Assembly: GCF_021991925.1 (NCBI RefSeq)
Contig: NZ_RXZI01000014.1
Coordinates: 1-38,221, forward strand
Length of the DNA: 38,221 nucleotides
Source of the DNA: Sutcliffiella horikoshii
GTDB lineage: Bacteria; Bacillota; Bacilli; Bacillales; Bacillaceae_I
Direction: 5' to 3'
This document shows positions 1 to 7,167 of this stretch, one piece after another. Positions within the stretch are counted from its first letter, which is position 1, and each line of letters opens with the position of its first letter. Under the pieces are notes generated by a model that ran no database searches, had not been told where the DNA came from, and saw only the letters and a program-made list of their open reading frames with translations. Position numbers and translations under genes: made by a program.

Positions 1-1
1 C

Positions 2-628
2 AACAGCAATAGCGGCAATAACAGCAACAACAGCGGTAACAACAGCAATAGCGGCAATAACAGCAACAACAGCGGTAACAACAGCAATAGCGGCAACAAC
101 AGCAACAGCGGTAACAACAGCAACAGCGGTAACAACAGCAATAACAGCAATAACAGCAACAACAGCAATAACAGCAATAACAGCAACAGTGGCAACAACA
201 GCAACAGCGGTAACAACAGCAATAGCGGCAACAACAGCAACAGCGGCAACAGCGGTAATAACAGTAACAGCGGCAACAGCGGTAATAACAGTAACAGTGG
301 CAACAACAGCAACAGCGGCAACAGCAGCAATAGCGGCAACAACAGCAACAGCGGCAACAACAGCAACAACAGTAACAACAGCTCTAACAGCAACAGCTCT
401 GACAATTCCACCATGTCATATGAGGAACGCGGACGCATGGGTGGAGAAAAGACCAGCCAGGAGTATGGTCAGGAGCACTTTGAGGAAATCGGCAGACAGG
501 GCGGAAATCAGACACTGAGCGAGCACGGCAAAAAGCACTTCGAGGAAATCGGTAAAAAAGGCGGCAACAATTCTAACAGCAATTCTAGCAACAATTCTGA
601 CAACAATTCCGGAAACAATTCCAACTAA
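2..628 (+). CDS. KGG-repeat, Asn/Ser/Gly-rich stress protein (5' partial, GsiB-like)
   Basis: Reading frame 2 is open from the window edge to the TAA at 626-628, so the gene begins upstream; 208 codons are visible. The first ~137 residues are almost pure Asn, Ser and Gly in NNSGNNS-like units, written nearly only with AAC/AAT and AGC/AGT/GGC/GGT codons. Two hydrophilic stress-type repeats follow, each ending in a GG pair (HFEEIGRQGG and HFEEIGKKGG, preceded by a shorter ERGRMGG), and a second Asn/Ser tail of about 20 residues closes the protein. The GG-ended repeats match the KGG stress-protein family, whose B. subtilis member GsiB is a sigma-B controlled general stress protein. GsiB lacks the Asn/Ser/Gly tracts, so this is a lineage variant. 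No signal peptide is visible because the 5' end is missing. The ATG at 413 could start a short KGG-only protein, but the unbroken frame upstream argues against it. Function is inferred from the family only. Confidence 0.8.
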   Translation, partial: NSNSGNNSNNSGNNSNSGNNSNNSGNNSNSGNNSNSGNNSNSGNNSNNSNNSNNSNNSNNSNSGNNSNSGNNSNSGNNSNSGNSGNNSNSGNSGNNSNSGNNSNSGNSSNSGNNSNSGNNSNNSNNSSNSNSSDNSTMSYEERGRMGGEKTSQEYGQEHFEEIGRQGGNQTLSEHGKKHFEEIGKKGGNNSNSNSSNNSDNNSGNNSN

Positions 629-629
629 T

Positions 630-656
630 TTGAGCCATGTAGATACGTAATATAAT
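630..656 (+). promoter_or_regulatory. Candidate sigma-A promoter for the downstream dehydrogenase
   Basis: TTGAGC at 630-635 and a perfect TATAAT at 651-656, spaced 15 (16 if TTTGAG at 629 is used). Transcription would start inside the hairpin at 657-687, so this transcript would escape that terminator. The spacing is short, hence the modest confidence. Confidence 0.35.
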
Positions 657-687
657 GGGCAGCCGGAATTATTGCAGGCTGCCTTTA
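657..687 (+). terminator. Intrinsic terminator after the KGG gene
   Basis: GGCAGCC at 658-664 pairs with GGCTGCC at 677-683, followed by a short TTTAT. The T-run is weak, so some read-through into the dehydrogenase 28 bases downstream is likely. Confidence 0.6.
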
Positions 688-714
688 TCATTCTAAAATA
701 GAGGAGTGGGAAAA

Positions 715-1593
715 ATGAGTGAAGAACGTTTTGATTCCGTACAAACAGATGGTCAACCTGCACAGGAACAAGGGAAGCAACCTGGTGATGAAAATGAAAT
801 GATTCCAGAACCGATATGCGATAACCCTGACTACAAGGGAAGCGGCAAGCTCCAAGGGAAAAATGCCATCATCACTGGCGGTGACAGTGGAATTGGTCGT
901 GCCGTGGCAATTGCCTATGCAAAGGAAGGCGCAAATGTCAGCATCGTTTACTTGGACGAACATGAGGATGCCAAGAAAACAAAGCAAATGGTAGAAGAGT
1001 ATGGTGCCAAGTGTTTACTGTATTCTGGAGATATCGGTCAGAAGGATTTTTGTACAGACGTAGTCAAGCAGACAGTGGAAGAGCTGGGAGGCTTACATAT
1101 TCTTGTGAACAATGCGGCCGAACAGCATGTGCAGGAGAAAATCGAGGATATTTCCGAAGAGCAGTTGGAACGTACTTTTAAGACCAATATCTTTTCCTAT
1201 TTCTATTTCATCCAAGCGGCCATGCCATACCTGAACAAAGGAAGCTCCATCATTAATACCGCTTCGGTAGTGGCTTACAAAGGGATGCCAATTTTGATGG
1301 ATTACTCTGCAACAAAAGGTGCCATTGTTGCCCTTACACGTTCGCTATCAGAGAACATTGTAGGAAGTGGCATTCGAGTGAACGGCGTGGCGCCGGGACC
1401 GATCTGGACGCCGCTCATTCCGGCTTCCTTTGATGGGGAAAAGGTAGAGGACTTCGGAACGAACAGTCCAATGGGAAGACCTGGCCAACCGGCTGAACTG
1501 GCACCGGCTTATGTCTACCTGGCATCGGAGGATTCTTCCTATGTATCAGGACAAATGATTCACATCAACGGCGGAACAGTCGTGAACGGATAA
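715..1593 (+). CDS. SDR-family oxidoreductase (GS39/YhxC-like)
   Basis: A 292-residue short-chain dehydrogenase/reductase that probably uses NAD(P)H; the substrate cannot be read from the sequence. The long polar N-terminus (residues 1-45, Gln/Glu/Pro-rich) before the Rossmann fold is typical of the YdaD/YhdF/YhxC subgroup. The cofactor motif TGGDSGIGR lies at 54-62, NNAA at 132-135, and the catalytic set is N158, S184, Y197 and K201 (YSATK). The C-terminal GGTVVNG end is also typical. The ATG at 715 is chosen because GAGGAG at 701-706 is well placed; a GTG at 706 would overlap that site. It follows the KGG gene, and in B. subtilis both GsiB and the related GS39 belong to the sigma-B regulon, so a stress role is plausible. 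No sigma-B box is visible directly in front of it. Confidence 0.88.
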   Translation: MSEERFDSVQTDGQPAQEQGKQPGDENEMIPEPICDNPDYKGSGKLQGKNAIITGGDSGIGRAVAIAYAKEGANVSIVYLDEHEDAKKTKQMVEEYGAKCLLYSGDIGQKDFCTDVVKQTVEELGGLHILVNNAAEQHVQEKIEDISEEQLERTFKTNIFSYFYFIQAAMPYLNKGSSIINTASVVAYKGMPILMDYSATKGAIVALTRSLSENIVGSGIRVNGVAPGPIWTPLIPASFDGEKVEDFGTNSPMGRPGQPAELAPAYVYLASEDSSYVSGQMIHINGGTVVNG

Positions 1594-1600
1594 TTAAAAA

Positions 1601-1647
1601 GGGGACGGTTCATTTGCTTCGGAAGCAAGTGAGCCGTCCCTTCTTTT
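1601..1647 (+). terminator. Strong intrinsic terminator after the SDR gene
   Basis: A long hairpin: the outer arm GGGACGG near 1602 pairs with CCGTCCC ending at 1640, and an inner TTGCTT/AAGCAA pair closes on CGG. TTCTTTT follows. Confidence 0.85.
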
Positions 1648-1650
1648 GTT

Positions 1651-1738
1651 AAGGTTGTTTTCGTATCCTTAGTTGCATTTTCAATCATGCTCTTTTCCCT
1701 GGTGGATTAAAAAAGAAACAACCTTTAAGAAAAGAGCC
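1651..1738. repeat. Dispersed intergenic repeat, family 2 (short copy)
   Basis: It begins AAGGTTGTTTTCGTA and ends ACCTTTAAGAAAAGAGCC. AAGGTTGTTT at 1651-1660 is a perfect inverted repeat of AAACAACCTT at 1716-1725. The start and end match the repeat at 4496-4601 in the same orientation, and the end matches, inverted, the sequence at 4209. Non-coding; it sits between the terminator at 1601 and the stop codon of the minus-strand gene. Confidence 0.6.
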
Positions 1739-2296
1739 TTAGTTGAATTGATTTGTCCGGTCCACCGTGTATGGAAAGTCATATTCTCTCCTTGCGTGGT
1801 TGAACTGATATAGTTGAAGGGTGAATTTATGATCACGGATCATGGAAAGCTCATTTCCATCATTGAAATAGAAAACCATCCTATGTTTTTCCCCATCCTT
1901 CGGTAATATCAACACAACCTCTTTTACATCCTCCCATGAATAGTGGTTGGTCTTGAACGTACCTGTTGCACTCCAGGAGATACTCTCGGAACCTAAAGCC
2001 TGGTAACTGAACGTTCCAAGGGTGAAGAAGAACAACGCCAAGATGACTCCTACTCCAACCAACCTCTTCGCATACCTGACAAACAGAAAGGCCAGAAAGA
2101 AAAACAATGCCAATAAGACTCCTGAAATCCCATAAAGCCAATACGTATCAGGGGATTCCTGCAAAAGCCAAATCGTCTTATCATCGAAAAAGATCCCTTG
2201 GAATAGAAAGGGGCCGACTAATATGTATAAAGGCAACAACACAAGGGTTACGATGGCATACATAAGATAAACATGCTTTTTTTCTACATTATTCAA
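1739..2296 (-). CDS. Small membrane protein of unknown function
   Basis: 185 residues. I do not recognise the family. Three hydrophobic segments are clear, at roughly 9-31, 53-74 and 79-97, followed by a soluble C-terminal domain of about 85 residues (98-185) with alternating beta-type strands such as VKEVVLILP, HRMVFYFNDGNEL and FTLQLYQFN. This layout resembles small membrane proteins with a PH-like or YcxB-like cytosolic domain, but that is only a shape comparison. The start is TTG at 2296, preceded on the minus strand by GAGGAG about 10 bases upstream. A TATAAT box lies on the minus strand at 2354-2349. It is convergent with the SDR gene and divergent from the YciI-like gene. No partner genes point to a role. 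Confidence 0.72.
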   Translation of the reverse strand: MNNVEKKHVYLMYAIVTLVLLPLYILVGPFLFQGIFFDDKTIWLLQESPDTYWLYGISGVLLALFFFLAFLFVRYAKRLVGVGVILALFFFTLGTFSYQALGSESISWSATGTFKTNHYSWEDVKEVVLILPKDGEKHRMVFYFNDGNELSMIRDHKFTLQLYQFNHARREYDFPYTVDRTNQFN

Positions 2297-2456
2297 CGTT
2301 AGATTTCTCCTCTCAGATGAGTGAAAATTAATACTATTCTCTAATCTTATTATACACCATTTGGAAGTAGCACTTGTGTATTTTTCCTACAAACAGGAAA
2401 GAGGATTTTCTCAAAATTTGTAGAAATTTAAGGTATCGAAAGGAGTGGGGAAATCC

Positions 2457-2783
2457 ATGAGCTTACAAACGTATATTTACGTGTTGCGACTGCCTGAAAG
2501 ATTATATGATCCGGAGCAATGGACAGAAGAGGAAAAGAACATCGTATCCCGCCACTTCTCCTACTTGAAGAAGAATGTGGATAATGGAGTGGTTATCCAC
2601 GCGGGTAGAACCGAACAGACGGATGAAACCGGGTTTGGCATTGTGATTTTCATGGCTAGAAGTGAGACGGACGCTGAAAGGTTTATGAACCAAGATCCTG
2701 CAGTCGCAAGCGAAATCATGACAGGAGAACTCTCCCGCTACCGGCTTGCTTTGTTGAACGAAAAGTTTTCCGTAGGGGTATAA
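2457..2783 (+). CDS. YciI-like (YCII-related) protein
   Basis: 108 residues with the compact ferredoxin-like layout of YCII-domain proteins: an N-terminal strand (TYIYVLRLP), then a helix carrying a conserved His (SRHFSYLKK), the GVVIHAGRT strand-turn, GIVIFMARS, and the FMNQDPAVASEIM helix where the family usually has an Asp of its His-Asp pair. Family members are small, often dimeric, and mostly of unknown reaction. The ATG at 2457 is used because AAGGAG lies at 2440-2445; the in-frame GTG at 2445 overlaps that site and is unlikely. It appears to be monocistronic. Confidence 0.75.
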   Translation: MSLQTYIYVLRLPERLYDPEQWTEEEKNIVSRHFSYLKKNVDNGVVIHAGRTEQTDETGFGIVIFMARSETDAERFMNQDPAVASEIMTGELSRYRLALLNEKFSVGV

Positions 2784-2817
2784 AAAGGACAGTGGCATCG
2801 TTGAAGGCCACTGAAAA
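2783..2817 (-). terminator. Hairpin that can terminate bioB-strand transcription
   Basis: CAGTGGC at 2790-2796 pairs with GCCACTG at 2807-2813. Read on the minus strand it is followed by TCCTTTTTA, so it suits transcripts coming from bioB, although the family 1 repeat lies between it and the bioB stop codon. Confidence 0.5.
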
Positions 2818-2848
2818 AGTACCTTATTTTAATAGTCTGTTTAATACC

Positions 2849-2983
2849 GCTGTTGATTTCCGCAAAACGGCTTCGCTTATCCAGAGGGCGACCTTGAGCC
2901 TCCTCGGGCTAACGCCCTACGGGGTCTCAAGATTGTCGCTACCCTCCCGCTGGAGTCTTCGCCTATTGCTCCAATCAACAGCT
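2849..2983 (-). repeat. Dispersed palindromic repeat, family 1, copy A
   Basis: A 135-bp element with perfect 10-bp terminal inverted repeats, GCTGTTGATT at 2849-2858 and AATCAACAGC at 2973-2982. Internal blocks such as GAGCCTCCTCGG, GGGGTCTCAAG and TGGAGTCTTCGCC recur in the copies at 16598, 33036 and 33316. It lacks an open frame with a ribosome site. It is oriented like copy C and opposite to copies B and D. Confidence 0.8.
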
Positions 2984-3017
2984 AGAAAACGTAATAAAGG
3001 TAAGTTATTGGGGATTT

Positions 3018-3049
3018 AGTGGCCTTGCATCGTTCCACGGCCATTTTTG
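3018..3049 (+). terminator. Plus-strand terminator between the YciI-like gene and bioB
   Basis: TGGCC at 3020-3024 pairs with GGCCA at 3039-3043, followed by TTTTTG. It would end transcripts from the YciI-like gene after they cross repeat copy A. Confidence 0.6.
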
Positions 3050-3055
3050 TTCTAT

Positions 3056-4066
3056 TTACACTCCTGCGAATTGTTGGCTTTCTGTTTCAAAAGCGTTCTC
3101 CTCAATTTCAAAACCAAGGTCTTTAATCATCTGGTAATCTTGATTGGATGCCTGCCCGCTGGTTGTCAGGTAATCGCCTACAAAGATGGAGTTCGCCATG
3201 TACAACCCTAGACTTTGAAGCGTTCGGAGGTTGAACTCGCGGCCACCGGAAATCCTAATTTCTTTTGTAGGATTCACAAAGCGGAACATGGCAAGTATCT
3301 TCAAGCATTTTATAGGAGTCAAATCGTCCATACCTTCAAGCTTTGTCCCTTCTATCGGATGAAGGAAGTTGACGGGGATGGAGTCGGCATCAAGTTCCTT
3401 TAACGAATACGCCATTTCCACGACGTCCTCAAGCGATTCTCCCATGCCACAGATGACCCCTGAGCAAGGTGAAATGCCTGCATTCTTCAACGTTTCCAGG
3501 GTACGAATACGATCCTCATAGTCATGCGTGGTGGTAATTGCACTGTGATGCCCTTTACTTGTGTTGATATTGTGGTTGAAACGATCCACACCTGCTTCCT
3601 TCAACAGCCTGGCCTGTGCATCGTTAACTAGTCCAAGACAGGCGCAAATCTTCATATTGTCGACATCTTTTTTGATATCCTGTACGGCCTGCACCACCGT
3701 ATCGACATCACGGTTTGTCGGTTTGCGTCCGCTCATGACGATACAATATGTCCCAATCTTGTTTTTCTTGGCTTCCTTCGCGCCATCAACGATGATCTTT
3801 TTACTCACAAGCGGATAGCTGTCAATTTCCGTGTCAGCTTTCATGGATTGGGAGCAATAGCCACAATCCTCCGGGCAAAGGCCGCTTTTGGCGTTAATAA
3901 TTAAATTCAGTTTTACTTTTTTTCCGTAGTAATGCTTTCGAATTTGAAAGGCTGCCTGTACAAGCTCCAATACGTTATCATCGTCTTCGTTTAGAATGCG
4001 TAAAGCTTCTTCTTGTGTTAGGTGATAGCCACCTACCACTTTTTCTGCAAGCTGTTTCCAAGTCAA
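3056..4066 (-). CDS. bioB: Biotin synthase BioB
   Basis: 336 residues, the usual BioB length. A radical-SAM enzyme that inserts sulfur into dethiobiotin to make biotin. The SAM-cluster motif is C64-x3-C68-x2-C71 ([10 protein letters not shown]). Further family blocks are [51 protein letters not shown] and IRISGGRE (the Arg that ligates the second cluster), with [10 protein letters not shown] near the end. The start is TTG at 4066, with GGGAG at 4079-4075 eight bases upstream; the in-frame GTG at 4075 overlaps this site, and starts further up would extend beyond homology. It stands alone, without bioA, bioD, bioF or bioW in the window. The promoter carries a BirA-type operator, so repression by biotin is expected. 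Confidence 0.95.
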   Translation of the reverse strand: MTWKQLAEKVVGGYHLTQEEALRILNEDDDNVLELVQAAFQIRKHYYGKKVKLNLIINAKSGLCPEDCGYCSQSMKADTEIDSYPLVSKKIIVDGAKEAKKNKIGTYCIVMSGRKPTNRDVDTVVQAVQDIKKDVDNMKICACLGLVNDAQARLLKEAGVDRFNHNINTSKGHHSAITTTHDYEDRIRTLETLKNAGISPCSGVICGMGESLEDVVEMAYSLKELDADSIPVNFLHPIEGTKLEGMDDLTPIKCLKILAMFRFVNPTKEIRISGGREFNLRTLQSLGLYMANSIFVGDYLTTSGQASNQDYQMIKDLGFEIEENAFETESQQFAGV

Positions 4067-4091
4067 AGTACTCACTCCCAGGTCGTATATA

Positions 4092-4120
4092 TGTAAACTT
4101 AATAACAAATAAAGTTTACA
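4092..4120. promoter_or_regulatory. BirA operator (biotin box) of bioB
   Basis: TGTAAAC at 4092-4098, 15 bases, then GTTTACA at 4114-4120. The palindrome extends to ATGTAAACTT/AAGTTTACAT. The half-sites and the 15-base spacing match the BirA box known from biotin genes. It lies 26 bases upstream of the bioB start and overlaps the -10 box of its predicted promoter. Confidence 0.85.
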
Positions 4121-4141
4121 TTTAAAGATAGAAACTGACAA
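4113..4141 (-). promoter_or_regulatory. bioB promoter (sigma-A type)
   Basis: On the minus strand TTGTCA (4141-4136), 17 bases, TAAACT (4118-4113). The -10 box lies inside the BirA operator, which suits simple repression. Confidence 0.6.
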
Positions 4142-4208
4142 GAGGGAGAAGTAAATCTGATAGAAAATTGCAAATTGTTTTGTAAGCGGTTATAATTGTT
4201 TTTCCGGC

Positions 4209-4601
4209 AAGGCTCTTTTCTCAAACTTTGTTGTTATTCCGTAGTAAAAAGTCGGCAGTTGGACTTTTTACCGCTTATATATCCTAACTATGCCGTGTTG
4301 TATAATTAGAGTTACTAGGAAAAGAGCACGACAGTAAGGTGTATAACAAGTAATTTATTGATGTGAGAAACCATCAAGGTTATGAAAAAAGCCCAAAAAA
4401 GAACAGAAAACCGTTGCGTACTTTGAAAAGGTTACCAAGGATGTGTACCATGAATGGAGAAAAACTCTAGTTCATGGTTTTTTGCGTCTCTATTAAAGGC
4501 TGTTTTCGTAAAAAGTTGGTGTTATTTCTTATTCTTATAGCAAAGTCCAAAACCCGACTTTTTTAATTGGAAACGACAATCTTTAAGAAAAGATCCTTAC
4601 A
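4209..4601. repeat. Family 2 repeat with long imperfect inverted arms
   Basis: The left arm begins AAGGCTCTTTTCTCAAA at 4209. The complement of the right arm, read from about 4600 back to 4530, begins AAGGATCTTTTCTTAAA, and both arms share AAAAAGTCGG and TTGGACTTT further in. The arms run about 65 bases at roughly three-quarters identity. The right part (4496-4601) also resembles the short copy at 1651. No transposase gene lies between the arms, so it resembles a non-autonomous miniature element or two facing repeat copies. Its right end reaches to within 25 bases of the helD start. Confidence 0.5.
4447..4487 (+). terminator. Strong orphan terminator hairpin
   Basis: ACCATGAA at 4447-4454 pairs with TTCATGGT at 4471-4478, and an inner TGGAG/CTCTA stem extends it, closing on AAAAA. 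TTTTTTG follows. No protein gene precedes it on this strand, so it may end a small RNA; TATAAT at 4301-4306 is the nearest -10 box. Confidence 0.7.
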
Positions 4602-4623
4602 AAACCTCAGGAGTGTGAAGAGT

Positions 4624-6945
4624 TTGGCAGAAAAGAAAAAAAGGCATCCTGATTTTGATCAGGAAGTAGAACGGCTGACATTTACCAAAAAGTATATGGA
4701 TATTGTGATCCAAGCAACAGAGATGGACGAAGAGTCCTTTAAGGCAAGCTTTAAAGATGCACTGGACGGAATGGACTTTAAGGACAGTAGTTTAAGCTAT
4801 ATGAACATGCTCACCAACGCGAATCTGCTTCAGCGGACGACCGAAGAAATCCGCAGCCTCAAGAAAATCTATCATAAGCCCTACTTCGCCAGGGTGGATT
4901 ACAAACGTGCAGGCAAAGACGAACAGGAAATTCTCTATTTTGGAAAAGCTTCTTTGTTTGATAGGGAAACGCAAGATCCAATCATAGTGGACTGGCGGTC
5001 CCCAATTGCCAATCTATACTATGACGGAAGATTGGGAGAAGTGGAGTACGAAGCGGAAGGGGAAGTTTACGACGGTTATCTATCCCTGAAAAGGCAATAT
5101 ATCATGGAGGATGGCGAGCTTGTGGACATAAGGGATGTCGACTTGACGACTACCGATGAGCTTCTGCAAGAGTCACTTTCCGGCAGTTCCAGCAACCGCT
5201 TGACCGATATCGTATCCACCATCCAGGAAGAACAGAACCGCATCATCCGGGCGGACCTGAACAAACCGATTATCGTACAAGGAGCGGCGGGTAGCGGGAA
5301 AACGACCATCGCCCTTCACAGAATTTCCTATTTCATCTATACCTACCAGGACCAGTTCCGACCAGAACAGCTGATGATTCTAGCACCTAATAACCTGTTT
5401 ATCGACTATATCTCGGAAGTTTTGCCAGAGCTAGGGGTGGACAGGATCCTGCAAACGACCTTCATAGATTTTGTCTTGAGTTGCATCGGAAAGAAAATAA
5501 AGTTGAGACCGCCGTCCGAGAAACTGATGGGCTTCATCAATCACGAATATGAAGACCCCGAGATGGTGCAATGGCTCGCAAGCTTCAAGGGATCCTTGGA
5601 ATTTAAGGAAATCATCGATCGCTATCTTTCTGACATTCTCGAAACACTCATTCCGACAGAGGATTTCTATCTCACTGCTAAATTCAAACTCTATACTGCT
5701 GAAAAAATGGAACACCTGATCCGCAATGAGTATACCTACCTCCCGTATTATCGTCGGGTGGAAAAGGTGAAAAGCGTTTTGCAAAATTATGTACGGACCG
5801 AGAAGAAGGTGCTTCTCCATAAGGTAGAAAAATTCTATGACCACAAGCTAGACAAAGCGTTGTTCAACATGAACTTAGATCCTGCCAAACGAAAAAGTTA
5901 TGTGACAAAAGCGATGGACAAAAAAGATGAGATGACCGAAGAGATAAAACGGGAGTCCCGAACAGCAGTCAACGCTTTTATCCGAAAGCTCCCGAAACAC
6001 ACACTTTTTCATTATTTTAAAGAGCTTGTAACAGACAGGACGACATTTGCGAAATATGCAAGTGGCTTTCTGGATGACTATCAGATTAAGTACTTTGTGG
6101 ACTATCAGGTGAAGTTACATAGACAGAAAAAATATGAGTTAGAGGATTTGGCGGCACTACTCTATTTGCAACACCATTTGTACGGAATTGATAAGGATTT
6201 GCGTGCTCGCAACGTGGTAATTGATGAGGCGCAGGATTACAGTTATTTTCAACTTGCAGCGTTGAAGAGTGCATTGGAGACAGATATGTTCACCATTGTT
6301 GGCGACCTTGCCCAGGGCATCCATTCCTATCGCGGCATTCAGGATTGGAACAAGGTGAAGGAGTCCATCTTCCCGCGTGCGGCTTATACGACTTTGCAAA
6401 AAAGCTACCGGACAACCGTTGAAATTATGGAAGCGGCCAATGATATCCTGAAGCTATTGCCATTCGAATTGCCGAAAGTGGAGCCGGTAGTTCGACATGG
6501 GGCGAAACCGGTATTTCATGAGTGGCCTGCTTCTGGCCGCGCACCGGGTGAAATGGCTGGCATGCTCGAGTCAGAAATTAAAAAGTTGTATGCTGTGGAC
6601 GGTCGAAAAACCATTGCGGTCATTGGCAAAACCGAGAAGGAATGCAAAAAGATCGAGGAGATGCTAAGCGGGCACACAGATTTACATGTACAACTGCTTC
6701 AAGAAAATGAAGAAATCAATCAGGAGGATGTCGTTATCGTTCATGCGCAATTGGCAAAGGGGCTCGAGTTTGATGCTGTGCTATTGTGCGCACTCAATGA
6801 AGTGTTTACGGTTACGGAAATAGATGTGAAATTGTTGTACGTTGCGATGACGCGGCCCTTGCATCATCTGAGCTTTTATGGGAATGATGTGGGGGATTTT
6901 CTGCTGGGGCATGTGGCGGCGGAGAAGTTTTTGCTAGAAGAGTAG
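4624..6945 (+). CDS. helD: RNA polymerase recycling helicase HelD
   Basis: 773 residues, essentially the B. subtilis HelD length (774). A UvrD-like superfamily 1 ATPase that binds stalled RNA polymerase and removes it from nucleic acid. The N-terminal coiled-coil arm is at about 1-80, followed by the PIIVDWRSPIANLYY block. Walker A GAAGSGKTT is at 220-228, the long HelD-specific insert is at about 300-500, DEAQD (Walker B) is at 534-538, then GDLAQGIHSYRGI, and finally the motif V/VI region VIVHAQLAKGLEFDAV and LLYVAMTRPLHHL. I choose TTG 4624 (AGGAG at 4609-4613). The frame is open upstream to TTG 4567, but that stretch is repeat DNA and the length then exceeds the family. It is monocistronic, with a terminator behind it. 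Confidence 0.93.
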   Translation: MAEKKKRHPDFDQEVERLTFTKKYMDIVIQATEMDEESFKASFKDALDGMDFKDSSLSYMNMLTNANLLQRTTEEIRSLKKIYHKPYFARVDYKRAGKDEQEILYFGKASLFDRETQDPIIVDWRSPIANLYYDGRLGEVEYEAEGEVYDGYLSLKRQYIMEDGELVDIRDVDLTTTDELLQESLSGSSSNRLTDIVSTIQEEQNRIIRADLNKPIIVQGAAGSGKTTIALHRISYFIYTYQDQFRPEQLMILAPNNLFIDYISEVLPELGVDRILQTTFIDFVLSCIGKKIKLRPPSEKLMGFINHEYEDPEMVQWLASFKGSLEFKEIIDRYLSDILETLIPTEDFYLTAKFKLYTAEKMEHLIRNEYTYLPYYRRVEKVKSVLQNYVRTEKKVLLHKVEKFYDHKLDKALFNMNLDPAKRKSYVTKAMDKKDEMTEEIKRESRTAVNAFIRKLPKHTLFHYFKELVTDRTTFAKYASGFLDDYQIKYFVDYQVKLHRQKKYELEDLAALLYLQHHLYGIDKDLRARNVVIDEAQDYSYFQLAALKSALETDMFTIVGDLAQGIHSYRGIQDWNKVKESIFPRAAYTTLQKSYRTTVEIMEAANDILKLLPFELPKVEPVVRHGAKPVFHEWPASGRAPGEMAGMLESEIKKLYAVDGRKTIAVIGKTEKECKKIEEMLSGHTDLHVQLLQENEEINQEDVVIVHAQLAKGLEFDAVLLCALNEVFTVTEIDVKLLYVAMTRPLHHLSFYGNDVGDFLLGHVAAEKFLLEE

Positions 6946-6957
6946 TGATGAATGAAG

Positions 6958-6998
6958 AGCGACAGGGCCTTAGTTAGAGGTTCTGTTGCTTTTTTTTG
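6958..6998 (+). terminator. helD terminator
   Basis: AGCGACAG at 6958-6965 pairs with CTGTTGCT at 6983-6990 (one G-U pair), followed by a run of T. Confidence 0.85.
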
Positions 6999-7020
6999 TT
7001 GAAAACAATCTACACTTTAT

Positions 7021-7124
7021 ATGGAACCCGAAAAAGGAGTGAGTAGAGGAATCCGGGGTTCATAGCCCCTCAATGGATCCCGAAATAGGGGTAACATTAT
7101 AAATCCGGGACTCATACCCCCACT
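7021..7124. repeat. 52-bp tandem duplication
   Basis: Two adjacent diverged copies, 7021-7072 and 7073-7124, with about three-quarters identity. Both begin ATGGA-CCCGAAA and share AATCCGGG, then TCATA and CCCC near the end. There is no open frame across them. Function unknown. Confidence 0.65.
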
Positions 7125-7167
7125 TTCAAACGAGTTTTCGCCAAATCCTTCCCCCGCAAAAAGATCC

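Noticed and set aside
189-518. Ala/Thr-rich open frame over the start of the window
   Set aside because: It is a +1 shadow of the Asn/Ser/Gly repeat; the KGG frame runs through from base 2 and ends in recognisable repeats.
2792-3019. 75-codon plus-strand frame after the YciI-like gene
   Set aside because: It lies almost wholly in repeat copy A, and other copies of the repeat do not keep the frame.
4384-4428. 14-codon frame starting MKKAQKRTEN inside the element before helD
   Set aside because: Only a weak AAGG three bases before the ATG and no toxin-like or membrane features.
4567-4623. N-terminal extension of HelD
   Set aside because: The extra residues derive from the right arm of the family 2 repeat and exceed the family length; TTG 4624 has a ribosome site.
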